A DNA stretch of 64,000 nucleotides, from the NCBI GenBank assembly GCA_001464615.1, contig LNFI01000032.1, forward strand, positions 62,001 through 126,000, given 5' to 3'. This document shows, one piece after another, positions 1-8,322 of this stretch (position 1 is its first letter; every line of letters starts with the position of its first letter). The notes beneath the pieces were generated by a model, which saw nothing but the letters and a program-made list of their open reading frames with translations, had not been told where the DNA came from and did no database searches. This DNA comes from Sphingomonadales bacterium Ga0077557. Lineage in GTDB: Bacteria > Pseudomonadota > Alphaproteobacteria > Sphingomonadales > Sphingomonadaceae. The position numbers and the translations under genes are program-made.

Positions 1-2
1 CT

Positions 3-614
3 GGGCAAAATGGCGTTTCGCTGGTGCTGGTCAATCTTTCCACGCCGATCCAGCAAGCCTTTCGCATCGCTGGCTTTCTGGGCGACGATATCATCCTGGG
101 CGATGATCTCGATCATGCGCTGGAGCATTGTGAAAACGTCATCATCGCGCGGCATCGGCAGTCTGCGCGCGAATTTCAAAGCTTTGTCGACTGGCTGGCG
201 GGTGCGCTTGGCAACCGTGAAGATGCCGAATTGCTTGCGCGTCAGTGCCGGCGGGTCGAAGTGACTATGGACACCGTCATCGCACGGCAAAACGCGCCTT
301 CAGATACGATGCATTTCATTCTCGATGGACGAATCGGTGTGGTCGTCGATATCGGCGAGGCACGTTCAGTACGCGTGCGTAGCCTGGGCGAGCATACGAC
401 AATCGGCGAAATGGGCTTGCTCACCGGCAAGCCGCGCAGTGCCAATCTGGTCGCTGAATCGAACACTATTCTGTATGAACTCAGCGATGAAAGCTACCGG
501 CGGATCGGCGCCGAACATCCGGCACTGGCGCAAGCCTTATTGACCTATGTCATTACGATCATGGGAGAAAGGCTCCGTTTTGCCAGCCAGGCGATTGGTA
601 TTCTACAAAACTAG
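3..614 (+). CDS. SulP-family anion transporter, C-terminal part (STAS + cyclic-nucleotide-binding domain), 5' truncated by window
   Basis: The reading frame is open from the left edge, so the membrane part of the protein lies outside the window. What remains (about 203 residues) reads as the end of a STAS domain, with a hydrophobic strand then NLSTPIQQAFRIAGF and a DLDHALEHCE segment. A cyclic-nucleotide-binding-like beta-roll follows, with FILDGRIGVVV and GEHTTIGEMGLLTGKPRSA, which resembles the phosphate-binding cassette. SulP transporters carrying both modules move sulfate, bicarbonate or other anions across the inner membrane; the substrate cannot be told from this part. The stop is 23 bp from the convergent rlmN stop, with no clear terminator between them. 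A stand-alone STAS-CNB regulator cannot be fully excluded because the N-terminus is missing. Confidence 0.75.
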   Translation, partial: GQNGVSLVLVNLSTPIQQAFRIAGFLGDDIILGDDLDHALEHCENVIIARHRQSAREFQSFVDWLAGALGNREDAELLARQCRRVEVTMDTVIARQNAPSDTMHFILDGRIGVVVDIGEARSVRVRSLGEHTTIGEMGLLTGKPRSANLVAESNTILYELSDESYRRIGAEHPALAQALLTYVITIMGERLRFASQAIGILQN

Positions 615-637
615 GCCCCTGCTGCCGGTGACCGCGT

Positions 638-1834
638 TTACCCCAGCGCCGCCTGCTTTTCGTCCGCCAGCGCATCCAATTCCGCCCGGCTCTTTTTCTC
701 GCTTGCCGTCTTCAGCTGCCCGCAAGCCGCATCGATATCGCGCCCGCGCGGGGTACGCACGGGTGCGGAAATCCCGGCGCCGAACACGATGCTCGAAAAG
801 GATTTGATCCGTTCGGGCGTAGAGCATTCATAATTGGCACCCGGCCAGGGGTTGAACGGGATCAGGTTTACCTTGGCAGGCAGCTGATATTTCTTGATCA
901 GCCGCACCAGCTCGCGCGCTTCGGCATCGCTGTCATTCTTGTCCTTCAGCATCACATATTCAAAAGTGATCCGCCGGGCATTGTTGGCGCCAGGATAATC
1001 GGCGCAGGCCTGGAGCAGTTCCTCGATGCCATATTTCCGGTTCAGCGGCACGATTTCGTCGCGTACTTCCTTGGTCACGCCGTGCAGCGATACGGCCAGG
1101 TTGACGCCAATTTCTTCGCCCGCGCGCGCCATCATTGGCACCACGCCTGAGGTGGAGAGCGTGATCCGCCGTTTGCTGAGCGACAGGCCGTCGCCGTCCA
1201 TGATCAGCTTCAGCGCATCGCGCACCGCATCGAAATTATAGAGCGGCTCGCCCATGCCCATCATTACGATGTTGGTCAGCAACCGCCCCTCGGGCTGGCT
1301 CGGCCATTCGCCCAGCCCATCGCGCGCGAGCATCACTTGCCCGACAATCTCACCTGCGGTGAGGTTGCGCACCAGCCGCATCGTGCCGGTGTGGCAGAAT
1401 CGGCAATTCAGTGTGCAGCCAACCTGCGATGATACGCACAGCGTGCCCCGGTCTGCATCGGGGATGAAGACCATCTCGTAATCCTGGCCGTCATCACTCC
1501 GCAGCAGCCATTTGCGCGTGCCGTCGGTCGAGACTTGCGCCTCGATGACTTGCGGACGGCTGATCACGAAGCGCTGCTCGAGCCATGGCTGCATCGTCTT
1601 TGAAATGTCGGTCATCACCGCAAATTCGGTCGCACCGCGATTATACATCCAGTGCCAAAGCTGCTTGGCGCGCAATTTAGCCTGTTTGGGCTCCAGCTGC
1701 GCGGTCTCCAGCGCCAAGCGGAGGTCGGCCTTGCTCAGCCCGATCAGGTCGATCCGGCCATCAGCGCGCGGGGTGAAGGCGCGCGGCACTGGCACGGCAT
1801 CGATGTGCCCGGGGATGGACATGTCGGGGGTCAT
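638..1834 (-). CDS. rlmN: Dual-specificity RNA methyltransferase RlmN (23S rRNA A2503 / tRNA A37 C2-methylation)
   Basis: A radical-SAM enzyme of 398 residues, the usual family length. It methylates C2 of A2503 in 23S rRNA and of A37 in some tRNAs. The [4Fe-4S] ligands are visible as C140-x3-C144-x2-C147 in [13 protein letters not shown] conserved cysteine near the C-terminus ([11 protein letters not shown]) matches the mechanistic Cys, and [10 protein letters not shown] is the family glycine-rich SAM motif. The ATG at 1834 overlaps the upstream NYN-gene stop by one base (TAATG), so the two are probably translated from one mRNA. The gene converges with the SulP gene. Confidence 0.96.
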   Translation of the reverse strand: MTPDMSIPGHIDAVPVPRAFTPRADGRIDLIGLSKADLRLALETAQLEPKQAKLRAKQLWHWMYNRGATEFAVMTDISKTMQPWLEQRFVISRPQVIEAQVSTDGTRKWLLRSDDGQDYEMVFIPDADRGTLCVSSQVGCTLNCRFCHTGTMRLVRNLTAGEIVGQVMLARDGLGEWPSQPEGRLLTNIVMMGMGEPLYNFDAVRDALKLIMDGDGLSLSKRRITLSTSGVVPMMARAGEEIGVNLAVSLHGVTKEVRDEIVPLNRKYGIEELLQACADYPGANNARRITFEYVMLKDKNDSDAEARELVRLIKKYQLPAKVNLIPFNPWPGANYECSTPERIKSFSSIVFGAGISAPVRTPRGRDIDAACGQLKTASEKKSRAELDALADEKQAALG

Positions 1835-2553
1835 TATTTTGTGCCTTTTCCGATGTTTCGGATGCCATCGACATGGGCAATCAGATCCTTTGCCGGTGTT
1901 CCACCCATTGGGTCCAGAACGACATCGATGCCTTCCCGTCGCGCCAGCTTCACCGCAGGAACAAAGTCTGCGTCGCCGGCGACCAAGATCAACTGGCTGA
2001 TTTGGCGCTTGAACGCCATCGCGGCGATATCAAGGCCAAGCCGCATATCGACGCCTTTTTGAACCGTATCGATCTCGAAGTCTTCGTCGGTTGGGCCAAA
2101 TATTTTGGGGTCGCTGACCCAACGCTCAACAGCTTCAGGCTTGGCTCTCCAGCCGACTTTGTCGTTCAGACGTCCCAGTCGGAGGGCAACCTTTCTGACA
2201 TTCAGCAGCTCTTCATGGATGGCAAGCCGGGAGCGCGCGGTCTCGGTCTTTGCCAGGTCCAGGGTCCGGCGCGAAATGGGCAAATGCACTCGCTTCAGGA
2301 GTGGTGGACAATCATAAAAGAATATGCGGTACAGTTCAGGGTTTTCTGCCCAACTCATGTCGATGTTGGTAATGGCACCTTGATCGACTGTCAGCTTTGG
2401 GAGCGTCCCCCCGCTGGTGATCTCAAGATGTGCAGCAGCTAACCAGGCGGTACCAAATGCCACCGCTTTTGGGGATGTTGGATCGAACGACGGGTACCGG
2501 CTCTTGAACCGGCGCAGAAAATAAGCGCCGTCGATCACTACGGCGATCGGCAT
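1834..2553 (-). CDS. NYN-domain (LabA/DUF88-like) putative RNase
   Basis: About 239 residues. It opens with [16 protein letters not shown], the first acidic motif of NYN/PIN-like nucleases. Later it carries the acidic motif DMRLGLDIA and the pair [12 protein letters not shown] and [10 protein letters not shown], typical of NYN domains that bind Mg2+ and cleave RNA. I chose the ATG at 2553. A TTG at 2574 preceded by GGGGA would add seven residues and is possible. It is coupled to rlmN by a TAATG overlap, which suggests an RNA-processing theme, but no substrate can be named. Its base composition looks less GC-rich than that of its neighbours, which hints at later acquisition. Confidence 0.8.
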   Translation of the reverse strand: MPIAVVIDGAYFLRRFKSRYPSFDPTSPKAVAFGTAWLAAAHLEITSGGTLPKLTVDQGAITNIDMSWAENPELYRIFFYDCPPLLKRVHLPISRRTLDLAKTETARSRLAIHEELLNVRKVALRLGRLNDKVGWRAKPEAVERWVSDPKIFGPTDEDFEIDTVQKGVDMRLGLDIAAMAFKRQISQLILVAGDADFVPAVKLARREGIDVVLDPMGGTPAKDLIAHVDGIRNIGKGTK

Positions 2554-2686
2554 ATCAGGGCTCACTAAAAACAATTTGTCCCCGGGGTAGGTCTTGAGAT
2601 GATATCTGCTCTCGCGAGCGCCTCAAAACGTACTGCCGGGGACGGATAGGCCTCAAATATTGAAAAGTTCGGCAAAAGTCAAGATT

Positions 2687-3175
2687 TCACCGCCCCACGC
2701 ACCCCAGTGCCGCCGCGTCGATGGCGGTCGCCGCCCCCCTCAGCGCGTAAACGTCAGCAAAGGGCCGCCCGCTTTTGCCTAGCGTTTCAACCGAGAGGCT
2801 CCGACCCGATCGGATCGCCGAGATAATCGCCGCGTCGGTCCGCGAATCAGGGGCCCAGGCATCGGCATTGCCGGCGACAAGCTCGAACCGGCGCTCCCCC
2901 ACGCTGATCGTCACGCGGGCGCGGGGATCGCGCTCGTGGCTCAAACGGATATGGAGCTGGGCGCGGGCGTTCTGGCCCGGCCAAGTGGCGATGCTGGCAA
3001 AGGGGCGCCAATTGCCGCCGCCGCTGCTTGGCTTGACCGGCGTGGAAATCGCAAAGCATTTAAGCGGAGAGGGATCGCGAAACGCGCCCCAGCGATCGAA
3101 AATGCCAAGCGGATCGCGCGCCAGGGCAGGCGTCGCCGCTGCCAACAGCGACACAGCGATGATCGCCCGCTTCAT
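2687..3175 (-). CDS. Exported protein, invasion-associated locus B (IalB)-like
   Basis: About 162 residues. MKRAIIAVSLLAAATPALA is a clear Sec signal peptide (positive N-end, hydrophobic core, AxA-type site near residue 19), so the protein is exported. The mature part begins DPLGIFDRWGAF and has two cysteines (one after SPLK, one near the C-end), reminiscent of the IalB fold in alphaproteobacteria. That match is by general pattern only. Its ATG (3175) overlaps the stop of the upstream histidine phosphatase in an ATGA, so the two are translationally coupled. A longer reading frame upstream would bury the signal peptide and is unlikely. Confidence 0.6.
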   Translation of the reverse strand: MKRAIIAVSLLAAATPALARDPLGIFDRWGAFRDPSPLKCFAISTPVKPSSGGGNWRPFASIATWPGQNARAQLHIRLSHERDPRARVTISVGERRFELVAGNADAWAPDSRTDAAIISAIRSGRSLSVETLGKSGRPFADVYALRGAATAIDAAALGCVGR

Positions 3176-3816
3176 GCCGGGGCAAAGCCGGTGCCGCGAT
3201 GCACCAGCGTTTCGACCCCGCCAGCGACCATCACCAGCGATCCTTGAGGTAAACTGCACGCAGCAGGGGCGCCGATAGCGGGGTGGGGCGCCATCCCAGC
3301 CATGATCCCGCGCATGACCCTGCTCGACAGGCCATGCATGATGATCAACCGGTCGCCGTCATCATCATGGGTATCGGCGAGCCATGCCGATAGGCGCGCC
3401 GCCATTTCGGGGTAGCTCTCGCCATCCGGCGCGGCTTTCAGCAAGCCAGTGCCGGGATGCACCAATTCGCCATATTCTTCCGCGAGCTCGGCATAATAAC
3501 GCTTTCCCCAACTGCCTGTGCCCAATTCGGTCAGGCGCAGATCGGTGTGCGCTTCATGCCAATCGAGCCCGAGATGCTCGACGACGACCGCTAAGGTCTG
3601 CAGCGCGCGCCCGGTTGGCGAAGCCCATAAGGTCAGGCGCGGTTGCTGCCCCAGATGCGCCGCTATCGCCGCACCCATCTCGTCAGCCTGCGCGAATCCC
3701 GCGCGCGTCAGCGGGGTGTGCGCGGCCTCGCCCTGAATACGGCGGGCGGCGTTGAAAACGGTTTCGCCGTGCCGGGCAATGAAATCGCGGCCCTTGCGGT
3801 CGTGGTTCTGGTTCAT
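3172..3816 (-). CDS. Histidine phosphatase family protein (phosphoglycerate mutase-like)
   Basis: About 214 residues. FIARHGETVFN contains the RHG signature whose His is phosphorylated during catalysis. A second conserved His appears in IIMHGLSSRVMRG, and the distal acidic region is DLRLTELGTGSW. The substrate is unknown; the family covers sugar phosphates, nucleotides and cofactor precursors. The ATG at 3816 has a GGGGGAA Shine-Dalgarno about 9 bp upstream. An upstream extension to 4062 would run through the structured spacer before dnaN and is rejected. It overlaps the IalB-like gene by 4 bp and is divergent from dnaN. Confidence 0.9.
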   Translation of the reverse strand: MNQNHDRKGRDFIARHGETVFNAARRIQGEAAHTPLTRAGFAQADEMGAAIAAHLGQQPRLTLWASPTGRALQTLAVVVEHLGLDWHEAHTDLRLTELGTGSWGKRYYAELAEEYGELVHPGTGLLKAAPDGESYPEMAARLSAWLADTHDDDGDRLIIMHGLSSRVMRGIMAGMAPHPAIGAPAACSLPQGSLVMVAGGVETLVHRGTGFAPA

Positions 3817-3861
3817 GACTGCGGTTTCCCCCGCGCAGCCCGCAAATGCAACGCCGGAAAT

Positions 3862-3907
3862 CTGCGCCGCCAATCGCCCCGTACAGGTACGGTCCAAGGC
3901 GGCGCAG
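3862..3907. repeat. Nested perfect inverted repeats in the dnaN upstream region
   Basis: A 10-bp inverted repeat (3862-3871 CTGCGCCGCC with 3898-3907 GGCGGCGCAG) encloses a smaller 6-bp inverted repeat (3879-3884 CCGTAC, 3887-3892 GTACGG). It lies between the divergent histidine phosphatase and dnaN genes. It could fold as a branched hairpin in RNA or be a protein-binding site in DNA. No T-run follows, so it does not look like a terminator. Confidence 0.6.
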
Positions 3908-3975
3908 GTGCTTGCCCCGGCCCTGTTTATGTTTAAGGAAAGGAAAATGGCGAAGTGTCCCCGGCGCAGTTCTTG

Positions 3976-4006
3976 CCCGGGCGGAAATGATGGGCGGCCG
4001 CCCGGG
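3976..4006 (+). promoter_or_regulatory. Hairpin overlapping the dnaN ribosome-binding site
   Basis: A 9-bp perfect inverted repeat, CCCGGGCGG (3976-3984) and CCGCCCGGG (3998-4006), flanks a 13-nt loop. The 3' arm runs into GGGGGAG (4004-4010), the Shine-Dalgarno of dnaN, whose ATG is at 4015. If it forms in mRNA it would partly hide the ribosome-binding site. A regulatory role is inference. Confidence 0.45.
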
Positions 4007-4014
4007 GGAGACCA

Positions 4015-5127
4015 ATGAAGGCCACGATCGAACGCGCAACCTTGCTGAAGGGCTTGAGCCACGTCCAGTCGGTGGTCGAGCGGCGCAATACCATCCCCAT
4101 CCTGTCCAACGTCCTAATCGAGGCGACCGCTGACGGTACCATCAAGCTGATGGCGACCGATCTCGATTTGCAGATTAACGAGCATATTGCGGCCAGCGTT
4201 GAAACCCCCGGTGCCACCACTGTTTCCGCGCACACGCTGTTCGACATCGCCCGCAAACTGCCCGAGGGCAGCCAGGTCAGTCTGAGCGCTGCCGAAGGCC
4301 GGATGACCATCATGGCCGGGCGCGCCAAGTTCCAGCTCTCCACCTTGCCGCGCGACGATTTCCCGGTGATCGCTGAAGGCGAACTGCCGACCAGTTTCGA
4401 GCTGCCTGCGGAGACACTCAAGCAGATTATCGACAAGACGCGCTTCGCGATCTCGACCGAGGAAACGCGCTATTATCTGAACGGCATCTTCCTGCATGTG
4501 TCGGATGATCCGAGCCCCGTGCTGAAGGCAGCCGCGACCGATGGCCACCGCCTCGCGCGCGTCACCGTCACCCGGCCCGACGGCGCAGAGGGCATGCCCG
4601 ACGTGATCGTGCCGCGTAAGTGCGTCGCTGAGCTGCGTAAATTGCTCGATGAGATTGACGGCTCGGTCGGCGTCTCGCTGTCCGCCACCAAGATCCGCTT
4701 CGATCTTGGCCAGGCGCTGCTCACGTCAAAGCTGATCGACGGCACCTTCCCTGATTACAGCCGCGTGATCCCGACCGGCAATGACAAGATCCTTAAGATC
4801 GACCCGCGCGCGTTCGAAGAAGGCGTCGACCGCGTCTCCACCATTGCGACGGAAAAAACGCGCGCGGTGAAGATGGCGCTCGATCGCGACAAGATCACGC
4901 TTTCGGTCACCAGCCCAGAAAACGGCACCGCGGCGGAAGAAGTCTCGGGTGATTATGCCGCCGCCCCGTTCGAGATCGGCTTCAACAGCCGCTATTTGCT
5001 CGATATTTTGGGCCAGGTGCATGGCGATACCGTCGAGGTTCACCTTGCCGACGCGGCGGCGCCAACGCTGATCCGCGAGAATGACAAGGCCGCAGCACTT
5101 TACGTGATCATGCCGATGCGGGTGTGA
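4015..5127 (+). CDS. dnaN: DNA polymerase III beta subunit (sliding clamp)
   Basis: 370 residues, typical for the clamp. The dimeric ring encircles DNA and gives processivity to Pol III and docking to other replication factors. N-terminal MKATIERATLLKGLSHVQSV, internal NGIFLHV and ATDGHRLA, and the C-terminal end YVIMPMRV are hallmark clamp features; the last forms part of the partner-binding pocket. The GGGGGAG Shine-Dalgarno is 5 bp from the ATG and lies in a potential hairpin. It stands alone rather than next to dnaA; recF and gyrB follow 2 and 6.7 kb away. It converges on the next gene with only 3 bp between stops. Confidence 0.98.
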   Translation: MKATIERATLLKGLSHVQSVVERRNTIPILSNVLIEATADGTIKLMATDLDLQINEHIAASVETPGATTVSAHTLFDIARKLPEGSQVSLSAAEGRMTIMAGRAKFQLSTLPRDDFPVIAEGELPTSFELPAETLKQIIDKTRFAISTEETRYYLNGIFLHVSDDPSPVLKAAATDGHRLARVTVTRPDGAEGMPDVIVPRKCVAELRKLLDEIDGSVGVSLSATKIRFDLGQALLTSKLIDGTFPDYSRVIPTGNDKILKIDPRAFEEGVDRVSTIATEKTRAVKMALDRDKITLSVTSPENGTAAEEVSGDYAAAPFEIGFNSRYLLDILGQVHGDTVEVHLADAAAPTLIRENDKAAALYVIMPMRV

Positions 5128-5130
5128 GCG

Positions 5131-5805
5131 TCACACGTTCACCAACCCGCGCCTGACTGAGATGGTCACCGACGTTACCAGATAAGCCCCCATCAGGATG
5201 GTCATCAGCGTCCAGCTATCGACCTCGGCGACGAGGTCGAGCCGGGCGAGGGCGGCCCAGATGAACAGGCCAAGCTGGAGCACCCAGAAGCACAGCGCCC
5301 CAGTCTGGGCGATCACGGCGCGGGCGAGTTCGTCGCCGTCTTTCCATATTTTCCAGTTGATCAAGCATTCGACCAGCAAAAGCGCGCCCAGCGCGAACGC
5401 AACGACGCTGCGCATTTCAGTCCCCAGCCCGGCATGGGCCGCGATTGGTGGTATCATGATAAGCAGCCCGCCAAGGGCCGCGACCAATGCCCCACGCCGA
5501 CCCTCGACCAGCGCGGCGGGATCGACTTCGGTGTCGGCCGGCTGTTTTTCGACCATCTCGTTCCAGCGCTTCCTGCTGGTCGTCGCCCAGGCCGCATAGC
5601 CTGCGCTGATCAGAAGCGTCAGCGCGATCAGCAGGCTGCACAGATCGGCCAGCGTCCAATCGAGCAGCGGGGCGATGGACCCGCGTTTCAGCGCTCTGCC
5701 GACGAAATAGCCGGCTACCCCGCCAATCGGCGCGCCGATCGCCCCCGCGATCAGCATGCGCCGCCAAAGATTGCGCGTGGTTGCAGGGGCATCAGGACCG
5801 TTCAT
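5131..5805 (-). CDS. Multi-pass membrane protein paired with a small XRE repressor
   Basis: About 224 residues with at least four hydrophobic segments (around MLIAGAIGAPIGGVAGYFVG, ADLCSLLIALTLLISAGYA, LVAALGGLLIMIPPIAA and a C-terminal pair). The protein is an inner-membrane protein of unknown function. Its ATG at 5805 lies 14 bp inside the end of the upstream XRE gene, so translation is coupled. Two-gene units of a roughly 70-residue HTH repressor plus a short integral membrane protein are widespread; the membrane partner may sense or respond to a signal, but that is inference. I do not recognise a specific family. Confidence 0.7.
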   Translation of the reverse strand: MNGPDAPATTRNLWRRMLIAGAIGAPIGGVAGYFVGRALKRGSIAPLLDWTLADLCSLLIALTLLISAGYAAWATTSRKRWNEMVEKQPADTEVDPAALVEGRRGALVAALGGLLIMIPPIAAHAGLGTEMRSVVAFALGALLLVECLINWKIWKDGDELARAVIAQTGALCFWVLQLGLFIWAALARLDLVAEVDSWTLMTILMGAYLVTSVTISVRRGLVNV

Positions 5806-6004
5806 CGGGGCTCCAATCGTCGAGGAAGATGGCATCGACAGGCACTCCAAAAACTTTGGACATTCTAAGCGCGAGCGGCAGGCTCGGATCATATTTATCG
5901 GTTTCAACCGCATTGATCGTTTGGCGTGACACACCCAACCGGATCGCCAGATCGGCCTGACTCATCCCGGCTTCGGCCCGCAAAACGCGCAGACGATTTT
6001 CCAT
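5792..6004 (-). CDS. Small XRE-family HTH transcriptional regulator
   Basis: About 70 residues, almost entirely one Cro/CI-type helix-turn-helix: MENRLRVLRAEAGMSQADLA followed by RLGVSRQTINAVETDKYDPS and a C-terminal FGVPVDAIFLDDW. This is the stand-alone repressor subtype starting ENRL/KNRI. The ATG at 6004 is chosen because the conserved domain begins there; the in-frame upstream extension is not conserved-looking. Two palindromic operator candidates lie 54 to 102 bp upstream, consistent with autoregulation. It is cotranscribed with the downstream membrane protein and divergent from coq4. Confidence 0.88.
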   Translation of the reverse strand: MENRLRVLRAEAGMSQADLAIRLGVSRQTINAVETDKYDPSLPLALRMSKVFGVPVDAIFLDDWSPDERS

Positions 6005-6057
6005 GATCAGCAACCCACCCGATAATTGGGGTGAAACGGGAAGGTGTGCATGACCAT

Positions 6058-6106
6058 ATGACAAGAGCTCTTGTCATTTGCGAGTCGCAATGTCAAGAAC
6101 TCTTGT
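6058..6106 (-). promoter_or_regulatory. Tandem palindromic operators of the XRE repressor (predicted)
   Basis: Site 1 is a perfect 20-bp palindrome, ATGACAAGAGCTCTTGTCAT, at 6058-6077. Site 2 at 6093-6106 carries the same core with two changes (on the minus strand ACAAGAGTTCTTGA). The centres are 32 bp apart, about three helical turns. A TTGACA that could be the -35 of the XRE gene lies inside the minus-strand flank of site 2. The shared core ACAAGAGYTCTTG strongly suggests one dimeric regulator binds both sites. That it is the adjacent XRE protein is inference. Confidence 0.7.
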
Positions 6107-6252
6107 CTCTTGCTTGCCCTATCGCGGTCGCTTGAGGCGATTTGGTGCTCAGTGGATGTTACCATGCCGCCCCTTGGCGGCCATCCCACGGGACCGCTTG
6201 ACCGCCCGACGTCGATGATTTATTAACACAAGTGTCAGTAAGGATCGATTCT

Positions 6253-7029
6253 ATGGCCAAGCTTCCTCCCTTCCCCGGTACCACTGGTCGGCGTGACTGG
6301 AAGACGGCGTTTGCGGCGATCCGCAAGCTGCTCAACAATGGCGATGACACGACGCAGGTTTTTCTGATCATGCGCGCGCTCAACGTCGGCAATGCGCCAA
6401 TGAATTATGCGCGCTTCATCGCCACCGCAGAGGGCGGCCGCATGGCCTATGAGCGCGTCGAACTCGCGCGCAAATTCGCGGAGCCCGCCTATGTCGCGCA
6501 ATTCGCCCCCGGCACGGTGGGCGCTGCCTATCGCGATTTTCTGGTGTCGACCGGCTATTCGGCGGACGGGCTGGTCGAGGTCAGCCGCGTGATCAGCGAA
6601 GACGATATGCTCCACCCCTATGCCTGGTTTGGCAGACGCGTCCGCGACACGCATGACATCTGGCACGTGCTAAATGGTTACAAGGCCGATGAGTCGCTCG
6701 GCGAGGGTGCCTTGGTTGCCTTTTCCTATGCCCAGGTCGGCGGGCTTGGCTGGGCGTTTATCGGCGCAGCCGCCGCGCTGAAAAGCATCAGCGTGACGGG
6801 CAATTTGTTGTTCGCGAAAGCGGTGTGGGAAGGCTATGTCCGCGGTCGCAAGGCGCAATGGCTGGCAGGTGAAGATTATGAGCAATTGCTGCATGAGCCG
6901 ATCGAGGCAGCACGGGCGCGGCTCGGCCTGAGTAAGCCGGTCGCCTATCTGAAGGCCCAGCGCGAGCTTGGCGCGATGGCCTCGTATCTCAGCCAATCCA
7001 AGGGCGGCGAGACGGCTATCGCGGCCTGA
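6253..7029 (+). CDS. coq4: COQ4-family ubiquinone biosynthesis protein
   Basis: 258 residues. The family signature HDIWH (H134-D135-x-x-H138) in RDTHDIWHVLNGY is the metal-binding motif of COQ4, which takes part in ubiquinone assembly in mitochondria and in many alphaproteobacteria. Recent work in other organisms points to C1 decarboxylation/hydroxylation of the quinone ring. I start at the ATG at 6253, which has AAGGAT about 8 bp upstream; a GTG at 6232 is in frame but lacks a site. No other ubi genes are adjacent. Confidence 0.9.
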   Translation: MAKLPPFPGTTGRRDWKTAFAAIRKLLNNGDDTTQVFLIMRALNVGNAPMNYARFIATAEGGRMAYERVELARKFAEPAYVAQFAPGTVGAAYRDFLVSTGYSADGLVEVSRVISEDDMLHPYAWFGRRVRDTHDIWHVLNGYKADESLGEGALVAFSYAQVGGLGWAFIGAAAALKSISVTGNLLFAKAVWEGYVRGRKAQWLAGEDYEQLLHEPIEAARARLGLSKPVAYLKAQRELGAMASYLSQSKGGETAIAA

Positions 7030-7123
7030 CGTGCCCATGAAGCGTCTCTCCAGGCGGATACTGCGCCGCTAGGCTGCGCGAAAGGCGCGCGACACCTGCT
7101 CGTTCTGCGCTAAGGCAAGGACG

Positions 7124-8188
7124 ATGCTTTCCCGCTTGGTCCTTACCGATTTTCGTAACCATGCCGATGCCGTCATCGCACCCGGTCCCGGCTTCGTGGT
7201 GCTGACGGGCGAGAATGGCGTCGGCAAGACCAACATTTTGGAAGCGGTGTCGCTGTTGGCGCCGGGGCGCGGGCTGCGGCGCGCGGCGCTGGCCGATATG
7301 GCGCGGCAGGGTGGGGCCGGGGGCTTTGGCGTTGCCGCCAGACTGGGCGACGGCGTCGATATCGCGACCGGCACTCAGGCCGCAGCGCCCGATCGCCGGA
7401 TCGTCCGCGTTCAGGGCGCTGGCACGGCCGCCACCGCTTTGGCGGAATGGCTGAGCGTGCTGTGGCTAACCCCGGCAATGGACCGGCTGTTCGTCGAGCC
7501 TGCAGCGGAGCGGCGCCGCTTTCTTGATCGGCTGACCTTGGCGCTCGCGCCGGGCCACGCCGTTCATGCCAATCGCTATGAGGCCGCCATGCGCGCGCGC
7601 AACCGATTGCTGGGGGAGGACAGCCCGCCCGATGCGCCCTGGCTTGCCGCGCTGGAAGCGCAAATGGCTGAGCATGGTGCCGCGATCGACTCCGCGCGGC
7701 GACAGACGGTGGTGCTGCTTGCCGACATGCTGCGCGATCAGGTCGCCGGGCCGTTTGCGCGTGCCGGGCTGGTGTTGGAAGGGTGGGGCGGTGCTGCCGA
7801 CAGATTGGCTGCGGATCTTGCCGCGGGGCGACGGCGCGATGCCGCTGCCGGGCGAACGCTTATCGGCCCGCATCGCACCGATCTTGCCGTCACCCATCTC
7901 GACAAGGCCCAGGCGGCGGCGCTGTGTTCGACGGGCGAGCAAAAGGCACTGCTGCTCGGGATCGTGCTTGCGCATGCGGATCTTGTGGCCGCGCGGACTG
8001 GCCATGCCCCTGTGTTGCTGCTTGATGAGGTGGCCGCCCATCTCGATCCGCGCCGCCGTGCGGCGCTGTTCGAACGATTGGCGGGCCGTGGGCAGATTTG
8101 GATGACCGGTACTGAAACGGCCTTATTTGATGACGTCCCCGGGGAAGCAACACGGCTGACACTGCAGGGCGGACAAATTTGTCAATAA
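7124..8188 (+). CDS. recF: DNA replication/repair protein RecF
   Basis: 354 residues. The SMC-like ATPase has Walker A GENGVGKT (residues 29-36), an N-terminal LVLTDFRNH strand, a signature region [11 protein letters not shown] and a Walker B/D-loop [16 protein letters not shown]. RecF loads RecA with RecO/RecR at gapped DNA and supports replication-fork restart. The gene sits in the usual dnaN-recF-gyrB order, but unrelated genes separate the three. Confidence 0.96.
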   Translation: MLSRLVLTDFRNHADAVIAPGPGFVVLTGENGVGKTNILEAVSLLAPGRGLRRAALADMARQGGAGGFGVAARLGDGVDIATGTQAAAPDRRIVRVQGAGTAATALAEWLSVLWLTPAMDRLFVEPAAERRRFLDRLTLALAPGHAVHANRYEAAMRARNRLLGEDSPPDAPWLAALEAQMAEHGAAIDSARRQTVVLLADMLRDQVAGPFARAGLVLEGWGGAADRLAADLAAGRRRDAAAGRTLIGPHRTDLAVTHLDKAQAAALCSTGEQKALLLGIVLAHADLVAARTGHAPVLLLDEVAAHLDPRRRAALFERLAGRGQIWMTGTETALFDDVPGEATRLTLQGGQICQ

Positions 8189-8322
8189 TTTACAACCTAA
8201 CTTGGTTTTTGGGCCGTTTTTGAACAGTAACACCCGATAGCGTGCAGATTTCCGATCATGGCGGATGTCAACCTGTGTACCGGACGCTCCAGATCCCATT
8301 CAATATCAATAAAGGCCTCCCC

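Noticed and set aside
2554..2574. TTG start at 2574 for the NYN gene
   Set aside because: Possible, but ATG 2553 begins exactly at the conserved domain; kept as an alternative only.
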